Shown piece by piece: positions 1 to 6,292 of a DNA stretch of 9,465 nucleotides (positions within the stretch are counted from its first letter, which is position 1; every line of letters starts with the position of its first letter). This DNA comes from JALZAA01 sp046724435 (GTDB taxonomy: Bacteria; Actinomycetota; Acidimicrobiia; IMCC26256; JACDBD01). Made by a program: the position numbers and the translations under genes. The stretch spans positions 1 through 9,465 of the forward strand of contig JBKOWN010000188.1 of NCBI GenBank assembly GCA_046724435.1, read 5' to 3'. The notes beneath the pieces are model-generated. The model worked only from the letters and a program-made list of their open reading frames with translations, was not told where the DNA came from and searched no databases.

Positions 1-1
1 G

Positions 2-2443
2 TACAAGGCGGGCCGCAAGGAGACACCGGACGTGTTCTCCTCGCAGCTGCCGTTGATCCACGAGGTGCTCGAAGCGCTCGCGATCCCCACGCTCGAGGTC
101 GGGGGCGTCGAGGCCGACGACGTCATCGCCACCCTCGCCGAGCAGGCGGCGGGGGAGGGGATCGACATCGTGATCGTCACCGGCGACCGCGATACCTACC
201 AGCTCGTCCGCGACCCGCACGTCAAAGTCCTCTACAACCGGCGAGGCGTCTCGGACTACGTGCTCTACGACGAGGCCGGCATCGTCGAACGCACGGGCGG
301 TGTCACTGCGGCTCAGTATCCGGACTACGCCGCGCTTCGCGGCGACACGAGCGACAACCTTCCCGGCGTCCCCGGCATCGGTGAGAAGACGGCGGCGAAG
401 CTCGTCTCGACGTACGGCGACCTCGAAGGCATCTACGAACACCTCGACGACCTGGCGCCCAAGCAACGGCAGAACCTCGGTGAGGCGCGCGACCGCGTGT
501 TCCTCAACCGTGAGATGTCCCGGCTGCGGTCGGATGTCGAGGTCGACTTCTCGGCCGCCGACCTCCGCCAGCGCTCGTGGGATCCCGAGCAGGTCCGAGT
601 CCTGTTCGACCAGCTCGAGTTCCGCACGCTCTTGCCCCGTTTGTTCGAGGCGGTCGGCGAAGAGGCCTCCGAGCCCGAGGCCGAGTCGTTCGAAGCCGAC
701 GTTGCCGTCGTGGCCGACCCGGCGGTGGCCGCGACGCGGTTGCGCGATCTGGGTGCCGTGGCCGATGCATACGTGATCGAGGGCCGATGGGAAGCCGACG
801 CCGGCCGCAGCCCGCTACTCGGCGTGGCCGTCACCGACCGGGACGAGCGCGCCGACTACATCGACGGCGACCTGCTTCGGGACGCGAAGGTGAGTGACGC
901 ACTTGGCGCGCTCGTGGGCGAAGGAGGGCCGCCCCTTGTGGTCCACCGGGCCAAGGAGCTGATGCACGGCCTTCCGGTCGACGTCCGCTCGCTCCGGTAC
1001 GACACCGCGGTGATGGCGTACCTTCTCGATCCCGCCGAAGGGAAGTACCTGCTCGAAGACCTGGCGCTGCGGTACCTGTCGCTCGAGGTGCGCTCACCCG
1101 ACGCCGAGGAAGGCACGCTCGACCTCGACCTCGACGGCCAGTCCCGGGTCGACGAGACCGGACGGCGAGCGCTGGCGGTGCGCCGCCTCGCCGGCTCGCT
1201 CGCCGAAGCGCTCGAGGCGCGCGAGCTCACCGACCTGTACGAGCGCGTCGAGCGGCCGCTCGTTCGCGTGCTGGCGCGGATGGAGGACGCCGGCGTCAAG
1301 GTCGATCGCCAGTTCCTCGAGGGCCTGCGCACCGAGCTCGCAAACAGCTGTGAGGATCTCGTGGGGCGGATCCACGCCCACGCCGGCGTCGAGTTCAACG
1401 TCAACTCCACGCCGCAGCTGCGCGAGGTGCTCTTCGACAAGCTCGGGTTGGCGCCCGTCAAGAAGACGAAGACCGGGCCGTCCACCGACGCCGACTCGCT
1501 CCAGAAGATGGCCGAGGAGCATCCGATCATCGAAGACCTGTTGCGGTACCGCGAGGTCGAGAAGCTCCGTAGCACGTACGCCGATGCATTACCGCCGCTC
1601 ATCGGCGAGGACGGCCGCATCCACGCCACGTTCAAGCAGACCGACACGACGACCGGTCGCATCTCGAGCGAGAACCCCAACCTCCAGAACGTGCCCGTTC
1701 GCACAGCCGACGGTCGAGAGATGCGCCGCGCCTTCATCGCCGACGACGGCTCCGGGTTGCTGACCGCCGACTACTCGCAGATCGAGCTCCGCGTGCTCGC
1801 GCACCTCACCGACGACCCCGGGCTCATCGAGGCGTTCTCTCGCAGCGCCGACATCCACACAACGACGGCGGCGATGGTGTTCGGCGTCGACGAGGAAGAC
1901 GTCGACGCGTTCCAGCGCCGGTTCGCCAAGGTCGTGAACTTCGGGCTCGCCTACGGGATGGAGGCCTACGGACTGGGCCAAAGGCTGGGGGTGCCGACCG
2001 AAGAGGCCCGGGAGATCCTCGACAACTACTTCGCCAGCTTCCCGAACGTGAAGGAGTTCATGGACAGCACGGTCCGCGAGGCGAAGCAGCGCGGCTATAC
2101 GACGACGATCTTCGGCCGCCGCCGTCAGATCACCGAGCTCTCGTCAGACAACTTCCGCATCCGGCAGATGGGGGAGCGCATGGCGCAGAACGCGCCGGTG
2201 CAAGGCTCCGCCGCCGACATCTTCAAGCTGGCGATGGTGGAGCTCGACCGTGTGCTCGAGGATGCGGGCCTGCAGGCCCGCATGGTCCTCACCGTCCACG
2301 ACGAGCTGGTGCTCGAGGTGCCGCTCGACGAACGCGAGCGTGTCGAATCGCTCGTCCGCGAGGTGATGGAGTCGGTCTGCGTGCTGAAGGTCCCGCTCGT
2401 CGTCGACATCGGCTTCGGGCCCACCTGGGCCGACGCCAAGTAG
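2..2443 (+). CDS. polA: DNA polymerase I, 5'-truncated by the window edge
   Basis: Family A polymerase for Okazaki-fragment maturation and excision-repair gap filling; acts in the cytoplasm on the nucleoid. The frame is open to the left edge; 813 residues are visible and roughly 75-90 N-terminal residues are missing compared with E. coli Pol I. Visible-residue numbering: 5' nuclease at about 1-205, with acidic metal ligands E37/D39/D40 (GVEADD), D62/D64 (GDRD) and D115/D118 (GDTSDN) followed by the helix-hairpin-helix PGVPGIGEKTA. The 3'-5' exonuclease-like fold at about 230-415 lacks the DxE, second Asp and YxxxD catalytic motifs, so proofreading is probably absent, as in mycobacterial Pol I. 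The polymerase domain has motif A DYSQIELR (D590), motif B with K643 and F647 (RRFAKVVNFGLAYG) and motif C VHDE (D767/E768). F647 is the position where Phe is expected to discriminate against dideoxynucleotides. The GTG at 32 is an internal valine codon, not the start. It converges on the marR gene 3 bp away. Confidence 0.97.
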   Translation, partial: YKAGRKETPDVFSSQLPLIHEVLEALAIPTLEVGGVEADDVIATLAEQAAGEGIDIVIVTGDRDTYQLVRDPHVKVLYNRRGVSDYVLYDEAGIVERTGGVTAAQYPDYAALRGDTSDNLPGVPGIGEKTAAKLVSTYGDLEGIYEHLDDLAPKQRQNLGEARDRVFLNREMSRLRSDVEVDFSAADLRQRSWDPEQVRVLFDQLEFRTLLPRLFEAVGEEASEPEAESFEADVAVVADPAVAATRLRDLGAVADAYVIEGRWEADAGRSPLLGVAVTDRDERADYIDGDLLRDAKVSDALGALVGEGGPPLVVHRAKELMHGLPVDVRSLRYDTAVMAYLLDPAEGKYLLEDLALRYLSLEVRSPDAEEGTLDLDLDGQSRVDETGRRALAVRRLAGSLAEALEARELTDLYERVERPLVRVLARMEDAGVKVDRQFLEGLRTELANSCEDLVGRIHAHAGVEFNVNSTPQLREVLFDKLGLAPVKKTKTGPSTDADSLQKMAEEHPIIEDLLRYREVEKLRSTYADALPPLIGEDGRIHATFKQTDTTTGRISSENPNLQNVPVRTADGREMRRAFIADDGSGLLTADYSQIELRVLAHLTDDPGLIEAFSRSADIHTTTAAMVFGVDEEDVDAFQRRFAKVVNFGLAYGMEAYGLGQRLGVPTEEAREILDNYFASFPNVKEFMDSTVREAKQRGYTTTIFGRRRQITELSSDNFRIRQMGERMAQNAPVQGSAADIFKLAMVELDRVLEDAGLQARMVLTVHDELVLEVPLDERERVESLVREVMESVCVLKVPLVVDIGFGPTWADAK

Positions 2444-2469
2444 CGCTCAGCCCGTCCCGGCGGCGTCGG
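2430..2469. terminator. Hairpin spanning the polA/marR convergent stops, candidate bidirectional terminator
   Basis: CCGACGCC at 2430-2437 and GGCGTCGG at 2462-2469 form a perfect 8-bp inverted repeat. The 24-nt loop holds both stop codons (polA TAG 2441-2443; marR TAG/TGA strand stop at 2447-2449). The left arm is in the polA C-terminal codons and the right arm in the marR C-terminal codons. There is no T-tract on either side, so a classical intrinsic terminator is not shown; GC-rich actinobacteria often use hairpins without U-tails. The position is more persuasive than the structure. Confidence 0.4.
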
Positions 2470-2953
2470 GATCAGCTGCCGCTTGAGCACGCAGCTCCTT
2501 GGCGTACTCGTCCGAGAGCTCAGCTGCGCCGCGCAAGAAATCGCGGATGACTTCGAGCTCCTCCGCGCTGTACTTCGCCATCGACTGGAACGTGCGATTC
2601 ATGAACGGCCCGTAGTACCGCATGGCGGTCTTGGTGCTCTCAGGTGTTCGCTCGATCAGCACCCGGCGCCGGTCCTCGGAGTCGCGGATCCGTCGTACGA
2701 AGCCCACCTCCTCCAACCGGTCGACCACCGCTGTGACGGCGCCGGTCGTCAAGTGGCCCGCCTTGGCGAGGTCGCCGGCGGTCATCGCGCCCTTGCGATT
2801 GAGGATCTCGAGCAGCCGATGGTCGGTGCGGTTGACGCCCATGCCTTCGGCGACCATCTGGTTCACGACGTCGACCGCGCTCGTGAACTCGCGGGACGCG
2901 GTCATGGTTTCGAGAAATAGGTCACGTTTCGAAAGTCTTGACATCTGAACCAT
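2447..2953 (-). CDS. MarR-family winged helix-turn-helix transcriptional regulator
   Basis: 168 residues, of usual MarR length (140-170). The N-terminal helix (about 8-38) and C-terminal helices (about 106-158) would form the dimer interface. The winged helix lies at about 42-103: HTH at 57-83 (MTAGDLAKAGHLTTGAVTAV), then DRLEEVGFVRR and the wing DSEDRRRVLIERT, which is the diagnostic MarR signature. MarR dimers usually repress by binding a dyad near their own promoter and release DNA on binding a small phenolic or lipophilic ligand. It is divergent from the MMPL transporter 121 bp away, the classic arrangement of a local repressor and its exporter; regulation of that transporter is inferred from this. 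Start: ATG at 2953 (MVQMSRL) with no Shine-Dalgarno upstream. An in-frame ATG at 2944 (MSRLSKR) is equally possible and would fit leaderless translation. The ligand cannot be told. Confidence 0.93.
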   Translation of the reverse strand: MVQMSRLSKRDLFLETMTASREFTSAVDVVNQMVAEGMGVNRTDHRLLEILNRKGAMTAGDLAKAGHLTTGAVTAVVDRLEEVGFVRRIRDSEDRRRVLIERTPESTKTAMRYYGPFMNRTFQSMAKYSAEELEVIRDFLRGAAELSDEYAKELRAQAAADPDAAGTG

Positions 2954-2967
2954 TCAATTCGTAAGGT
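2938..2967 (+). promoter_or_regulatory. Candidate promoter for the MMPL transporter
   Basis: A consensus -35 hexamer TTGACA at 2938-2943 is followed after 18 bp by TAAGGT at 2962-2967, which fits the actinobacterial -10 pattern TANNNT. Transcription would start near 2974, giving a leader of about 100 nt before the ATG at 3075. The -35 lies inside the first codons of the marR gene and the -10 overlaps the marR promoter candidate on the other strand. Confidence 0.5.
2949..2967. promoter_or_regulatory. Imperfect 19-bp dyad, candidate MarR operator
   Basis: ACCATTCAATTCGTAAGGT pairs with its own reverse complement at 6 of 9 positions around a central T (ACC-T-C-A / T-G-A-GGT). Size and symmetry are in the range bound by MarR dimers. 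It covers the transporter -10 box and the marR start region, so one bound dimer could block both promoters. No binding evidence exists; the assignment rests on position and partial symmetry. Confidence 0.35.
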
Positions 2968-2980
2968 AACGCTCAGTCAA
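2952..2980 (-). promoter_or_regulatory. Candidate marR promoter, possibly giving a leaderless mRNA
   Basis: Two readings of the minus strand are possible. (a) TTGACT (2980-2975), 17-bp spacer, TTGAAT (2957-2952) has canonical spacing and would start transcription at or next to the ATG at 2944. (b) TACCTT (2968-2963) fits TANNNT without a good -35 and would start transcription within a few bases of the ATG at 2953. Both predict a leaderless or near-leaderless transcript, in agreement with the missing Shine-Dalgarno. The TACCTT box is almost the exact complement of the TAAGGT box of the opposing promoter. Confidence 0.45.
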
Positions 2981-3034
2981 GTTTCGCGCCGAAGACCGAT
3001 GAGACCGGGACTGTCGCACGGTCGAATCGGTGGT

Positions 3035-3047
3035 TCGGTTCAACCGA
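3035..3047. promoter_or_regulatory. Perfect 13-bp palindrome in the transporter leader, possible second operator
   Basis: TCGGTT-C-AACCGA has perfect 6-bp arms around one central base. The spacing is too tight for an RNA hairpin, so a protein-binding dyad is the better reading, although ATCGGT (3026-3031) could pair with ACCGAT (3043-3048) in RNA. A further ACCGAT lies at 2995-3000, giving three copies of the hexamer (two direct, one inverted) in 54 bp upstream of the transporter. Confidence 0.35.
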
Positions 3048-3061
3048 TAACTCGAAGACGC

Positions 3062-3066
3062 AGAGG
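3062..3066 (+). promoter_or_regulatory. Ribosome binding site of the MMPL transporter
   Basis: AGAGG lies 8 nt before the ATG at 3075, a normal spacing. It supports that ATG as the start. The ATG also begins the expected short basic cytoplasmic segment ahead of the first membrane helix. Confidence 0.6.
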
Positions 3067-3074
3067 TTCCCCCC

Positions 3075-5267
3075 ATGCTGAAGCGCCTTGCCCGTACCTG
3101 CTACCGCCGTCGTTGGCGAGTCCTCGGCGCCTGGGTCGTCTTCCTCGTCGTCGTCAGCTTCGTCAGCAGCGCGGCGGGCGGCGTGTTCCGCAACGAGTTC
3201 TCGCTCTCCGGTTCCGAGAGCAAGCAGGCGCAGCAGCTGCTCAAGGAGCGCGGCTTTGGCGACCGCGCCGGGTTCAGCGGCCAGATCGTGTTCGCCACCG
3301 ATCGAGGCGTCGCCGATCCGAACGTGCAGCAGACGATGGAGCAGCTGTTCGCGCGGGTGGAGCGAACGGTGCCTCGCACGCAGGTCGTGAGCCCCTACGC
3401 CCCTGAGGGCGCGCGGCAGGTCTCCGCCAACGGACGGATCGCCTACGGCGAGGTCAACTTCGCCGATCGCTCGGACAAGGCCTTCCAGAACGCGGCCGAC
3501 AAGGTCAAGGCGGAGGCGGAGGCGGTGAAGGTCCCCGGGCTACGGATCGAGCTCGGCGGGCAGCTCTTCGGTGACCAGCAGCTCCCGGCAAGTGAGGCCA
3601 TCGGCGTGCTTGCCGCCATCATCGTGCTCCTCATCGCATTCGGCTCTGTCCTGGCCGCCGGTTTGCCGATCCTCACCGCGCTGTTCGGCATCGGTACCGG
3701 CATCGCACTGGTACAGCTGACCGCCAACGGCCTGACCATGCCCGACTTCACGACGCAAGCGGTGGCGATGATCGGGATCGGTGTCGGGATCGATTATGCG
3801 CTGCTCATCGTCACCCGCTACCGCCAGGCGCTCCGCGACGGCCATCAGCCCGAGGGCGCGGTGGCGCTCGCCGCCGACACCGCCGGGCGCTCCGTGGTCT
3901 TCGCCGGCACCACGGTGGTCATCGCCGTGCTCGGGATGTTGCTGATCAACGTGCCCGCGGTGCGAGGCCTGGCGGTCGGAATCGCGCTCGGCGTCCTGAT
4001 GACGATGCTCGCGGCCGTGACTCTGCTCCCCGCCGTCCTGGGCTTCGTCGGGCGCAACATCGACAAGCTCGGCCTGCCGCACAAGAAGCGCGCCGAGGGC
4101 GAGGTCCGGGAGTCGTTCTGGTACCGGTGGAGCCGGGTCCTCCAGCGGCGTCCCTGGCCGCCTGCGATCAGCGGGCTGGTCATCCTCCTGGTGCTGGCGG
4201 CACCGGTCCTATCGATGCGGCTCGCATTCGCCGACGCCGGCAACCGGCCAACCACTGACACGACACGACGTGCGTACGACTTGCTGGTCGACGGCTTCGG
4301 GCCCGGCTTCAACGGCCCGATGATCCTTGCCGCAGACACGCCGGGCGGACAGGGCGACCTCCCGACGCTCCAACGGCTCTCGGGCGACCTCGCCAAGACG
4401 GCGGGCGTGGCGTTCGCAACGCAGCCGCGGCCGAACGCCGCCGGCAACGCCGCGATCCTCCAGGTGTTCCCGAAGAGCTCACCGCAGAGCGAAGAGACTG
4501 CCAAACTCGTCGATCGCTTGCGCAACGACGTCATCCCGCCGGTCACGAGCGGGACGGATGTCGACGTGAAGGTCGGCGGCATCACTGCCGGGGCGACCGA
4601 CTACTCGAACTACACGGCGGAACGTCTCCCGGTGTTCATCGGGCTCGTGCTCCTCTTGTCGTTCCTTCTTCTCATGGTGGTGTTCCGCAGCGTTCTCGTC
4701 CCGCTCAAGGCGGTGATCATGAACCTGCTGTCGATCGGCGCCGCGTACGGCGTGATCGTTGCCGTGTTCCAGTGGGGCTGGCTCAAGGACCTCATCGGCG
4801 TCGCGAAGGCCGGTCCCGTCGAGGCGTGGGCGCCGATGATGTTGTTCGCGATCGTGTTCGGCCTGTCGATGGACTACGAGGTCTTCCTGCTCTCTCGCAT
4901 GCGAGAGGAGTACGACCGCACCGGGAACAACGCGACGGCGGTCGCCGACGGGCTAGCCGCGACCGCGAGGGTGATCACCGCGGCGGCGCTGATCATGATC
5001 TTCGTCTTCAGTGCCTTCGTGCTCGGCGACGACCGGGCGATCAAGCTCTTCGGCTTCGGTCTCGCGGTCGCCGTGTTCCTCGACGCCACGATCGTTCGGC
5101 TGATCCTCGTGCCGGCGACAATGGAGCTGCTCGGCGATTGGAACTGGTGGATCCCGAAGTGGCTCGACCGCATCCTGCCAAGACTGCACGTCGAACCGGC
5201 CGAGGATCTCGACGCCGAGCTCGCGCAGCTCGACGAGGAGGAGAAGGAGAGGGCCCCCGCGCGGTAA
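3075..5267 (+). CDS. MMPL/RND-superfamily membrane transporter
   Basis: A 730-residue inner-membrane transporter of the MMPL family, proton-driven exporters of lipids, hydrophobic metabolites or drugs. The layout is the family's duplicated one: basic start (MLKRLARTCYRRRWR), TM1 at 16-34, large extracytoplasmic loop at 38-170, TM2-6 at about 174-324, cytoplasmic linker, TM7 at 362-383, second extracytoplasmic loop at 385-515, and TM8-12 at about 517-682. Each half has the Asp-Tyr pair used for proton relay in MmpL3: D240-Y241 (GIGVGIDYALL) and D600-Y601 (FGLSMDYEVFLLSR). The end matches the YdfJ-like branch (NWWIPKWLDR), with a charged acidic/basic cytoplasmic tail at about 705-730 and no long C-terminal domain as in mycobacterial MmpL3. 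It is divergent from marR, so repression relieved by its substrate is a reasonable inference. The substrate is unknown: membrane lipid traffic and drug or metabolite efflux are both possible. No periplasmic adaptor or MmpS-like partner lies next to it. Confidence 0.95.
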   Translation: MLKRLARTCYRRRWRVLGAWVVFLVVVSFVSSAAGGVFRNEFSLSGSESKQAQQLLKERGFGDRAGFSGQIVFATDRGVADPNVQQTMEQLFARVERTVPRTQVVSPYAPEGARQVSANGRIAYGEVNFADRSDKAFQNAADKVKAEAEAVKVPGLRIELGGQLFGDQQLPASEAIGVLAAIIVLLIAFGSVLAAGLPILTALFGIGTGIALVQLTANGLTMPDFTTQAVAMIGIGVGIDYALLIVTRYRQALRDGHQPEGAVALAADTAGRSVVFAGTTVVIAVLGMLLINVPAVRGLAVGIALGVLMTMLAAVTLLPAVLGFVGRNIDKLGLPHKKRAEGEVRESFWYRWSRVLQRRPWPPAISGLVILLVLAAPVLSMRLAFADAGNRPTTDTTRRAYDLLVDGFGPGFNGPMILAADTPGGQGDLPTLQRLSGDLAKTAGVAFATQPRPNAAGNAAILQVFPKSSPQSEETAKLVDRLRNDVIPPVTSGTDVDVKVGGITAGATDYSNYTAERLPVFIGLVLLLSFLLLMVVFRSVLVPLKAVIMNLLSIGAAYGVIVAVFQWGWLKDLIGVAKAGPVEAWAPMMLFAIVFGLSMDYEVFLLSRMREEYDRTGNNATAVADGLAATARVITAAALIMIFVFSAFVLGDDRAIKLFGFGLAVAVFLDATIVRLILVPATMELLGDWNWWIPKWLDRILPRLHVEPAEDLDAELAQLDEEEKERAPAR

Positions 5268-5281
5268 GTGACCCGCGGGCC
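5252..5281 (+). terminator. Hairpin around the transporter stop codon, candidate terminator
   Basis: CCCGCG (5256-5261) pairs with CGCGGG (5274-5279). Inside that, GGT (5263-5265) pairs with ACC (5271-5273) around the loop AAGTG, with one bulged C. Two further outer G-C pairs (5252-5253 with 5280-5281) form across a 2-nt bulge. The loop and inner stem contain the TAA at 5265-5267. The structure is very GC-rich but is not followed by a T-tract, so it is a U-less terminator candidate. Confidence 0.4.
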
Positions 5282-5330
5282 GTCGCGTCCCGGTGCAACA
5301 GCGATCGAGCGCGTCGGAAGCGCTTCGCGT

Positions 5331-5367
5331 GGAAGCTGCCGTCACGAGAGGCGGGCGCGCAGCTTCC
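5331..5367. terminator. 9-bp inverted repeat between converging genes, candidate terminator
   Basis: GGAAGCTGC (5331-5339) and GCAGCTTCC (5359-5367) form a perfect 9-bp stem with a 19-nt loop; a wobble pair and one G-C extend it outward. The loop contains the stop codon of the small minus-strand ORF. It could terminate that gene or read-through from the transporter. No T-tract is present on either side. Confidence 0.4.
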
Positions 5368-5470
5368 GCAGGCGCCACGGGATGTCCAAGGCTTCGAAGA
5401 TCAAGATGATCGACAACCAGAACAGCACTCGTGGCACCGGGTGTTGCAGGATCCTCATGAGCTTGCTCAT
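5342..5470 (-). CDS. Probable small single-helix membrane protein (42 residues)
   Basis: A short ORF with no recognised family. It has a basic start (MSKLMRILQH), one hydrophobic helix at about residues 13-30 (RVLFWLSIILIFEALDI) and a strongly basic end (WRLRKLRARLS), as in small inner-membrane proteins whose Arg/Lys-rich end stays in the cytoplasm. Nearly all of its codons end in G or C, like the real genes around it, which supports coding. The ATG at 5470 has only a weak purine-rich upstream (GCGGGCAGC). An in-frame ATG at 5506 would add 12 residues (MDHGPTERNAGS) without a better Shine-Dalgarno. It converges on the transporter and is divergent from the methyltransferase. Its frame stays open far upstream through antisense of the methyltransferase, which is a GC-rich artefact. 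No function is assigned; it could still be non-coding. Confidence 0.5.
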   Translation of the reverse strand: MSKLMRILQHPVPRVLFWLSIILIFEALDIPWRLRKLRARLS

Positions 5471-5504
5471 GCTGCCCGCATTTCGTTCGGTAGGTCCGTG
5501 ATCC

Positions 5505-5552
5505 ATGGAAGCGCAAGCCAACCGCGGTCCGCAACACCTGCGTCTACCGTGA
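5505..5552 (+). CDS. Possible 15-codon leader ORF overlapping the methyltransferase start
   Basis: ATG at 5505 opens a frame for the peptide MEAQANRGPQHLRLP and ends in TGA at 5550-5552. A moderate Shine-Dalgarno-like GGTAGGT (5489-5495) sits 9 nt upstream. The stop overlaps the chosen methyltransferase start as GTGA, the typical geometry of translational coupling. The peptide has no run of one amino acid that would suggest attenuation. It may be chance: the ORF is too short for codon statistics. Confidence 0.25.
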   Translation: MEAQANRGPQHLRLP

Positions 5553-6292
5553 CCCGGATCGTGCCTCCCGCTCCCGACGGTCCGTGGTTCAACCCGATCG
5601 CCGCCTTCCTCGGGCCGGCATATCTGCGGAACGCGTTCACGAAGGGCACGGAGCAGGAGACGGCGTTCCTCGTCGAAGCGCTCGGTCTTCGCGCCGGGGA
5701 GCAGGTACTCGACGTCGGCTGCGGTCCGGGCCGGCATTCGCTCGCGCTTGCACGTCGCGGCATCGATGTGGTGGGCGTCGACCTGTCGGAGGAGTTCGTC
5801 GCCCTCGCGCGTGACGCGGCGACGGCCGAGAAGCTGCCGGCCCACTTCGAGGTCGGCGACGTCCGCGACCTCGCCTTCGACGGCGCGTTCGACGCGGTGA
5901 TCTGCCTCTGCCAGGGAGGGTTCGGTCTCCTCGGGGGACGCGATGAGCCTCGGGCCTTCGAGCGCATCGCGGCCGCGCTCCGTCCCGGCGGCCGACTCGC
6001 CCTGACGGCGTTCTCGGCTGCCTTCGCCGTCCGCTTCCTCGAGGACGGCGAGACCTTTGATCCCGCCACCGGCGTCCTCCACGAGCGGTCCACAGTCCGG
6101 AACGAGGACGGCGCCGAGCAGGTCTTCGACCTCTGGACCACGTGTTCCACCGTGCGCGAGCTCGAGCTGCTCGCCGAGCATGCCGGCCTCGATGTGATCG
6201 GTGTGCACGGCGTCACACCCGGGCGGTACGGGACGGCGTCGCCGACGCTCGACGACCCCGAATTGCTGCTGCTGGCTCGGCGGTGCACTTGA
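5549..6292 (+). CDS. Class I SAM-dependent methyltransferase, substrate unknown
   Basis: A cytoplasmic methyltransferase of about 247 residues using S-adenosylmethionine. Rossmann-type motifs appear in order: motif I VLDVGCGPG (53-61), the acidic end of strand 2 in VVGVDLS (D78), GDVRDL (D104), FDAVICLCQGG (D115 onward) and RPGGRLALTAF after strand 4. A short N-terminal cap, WFNPIAAFLGPAYLRNAFTKGTEQE, would close over the cofactor. It resembles the methyltransferase type 11/25 groups; these motifs bind cofactor and do not reveal the acceptor (small molecule, tRNA or protein). The start is uncertain: GTG at 5549 was chosen because it overlaps the stop of a short leader ORF, but GTG at 5498 or 5561 is also in frame and none has a good Shine-Dalgarno. 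The frame runs open upstream into the transporter, which is a shadow. The stop TGA overlaps the sequence proposed as the rpsA promoter. Confidence 0.85.
   Translation: MTRIVPPAPDGPWFNPIAAFLGPAYLRNAFTKGTEQETAFLVEALGLRAGEQVLDVGCGPGRHSLALARRGIDVVGVDLSEEFVALARDAATAEKLPAHFEVGDVRDLAFDGAFDAVICLCQGGFGLLGGRDEPRAFERIAAALRPGGRLALTAFSAAFAVRFLEDGETFDPATGVLHERSTVRNEDGAEQVFDLWTTCSTVRELELLAEHAGLDVIGVHGVTPGRYGTASPTLDDPELLLLARRCT

Noticed and set aside
32..34. GTG at 32 as the polA start codon.
   Set aside because: The frame continues upstream to the window edge with conserved Pol I residues (YKAGRKETPD), so this is an internal Val.
856..1737. A 293-codon minus-strand open frame antisense to polA.
   Set aside because: Ser/Arg-rich composition with no domain, lying wholly opposite well-conserved polA polymerase and linker sequence.
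5317..5326. Perfect palindrome GAAGCGCTTC downstream of the transporter as an operator.
   Set aside because: A 10-bp GC-rich palindrome with no promoter beside it; not distinguishable from chance.
4772..5548. An open frame continuous with the methyltransferase that extends back into the transporter gene.
   Set aside because: The translated segment is Arg-rich, low-complexity out-of-frame sequence of the transporter; homology to methyltransferases begins only at about 5560.
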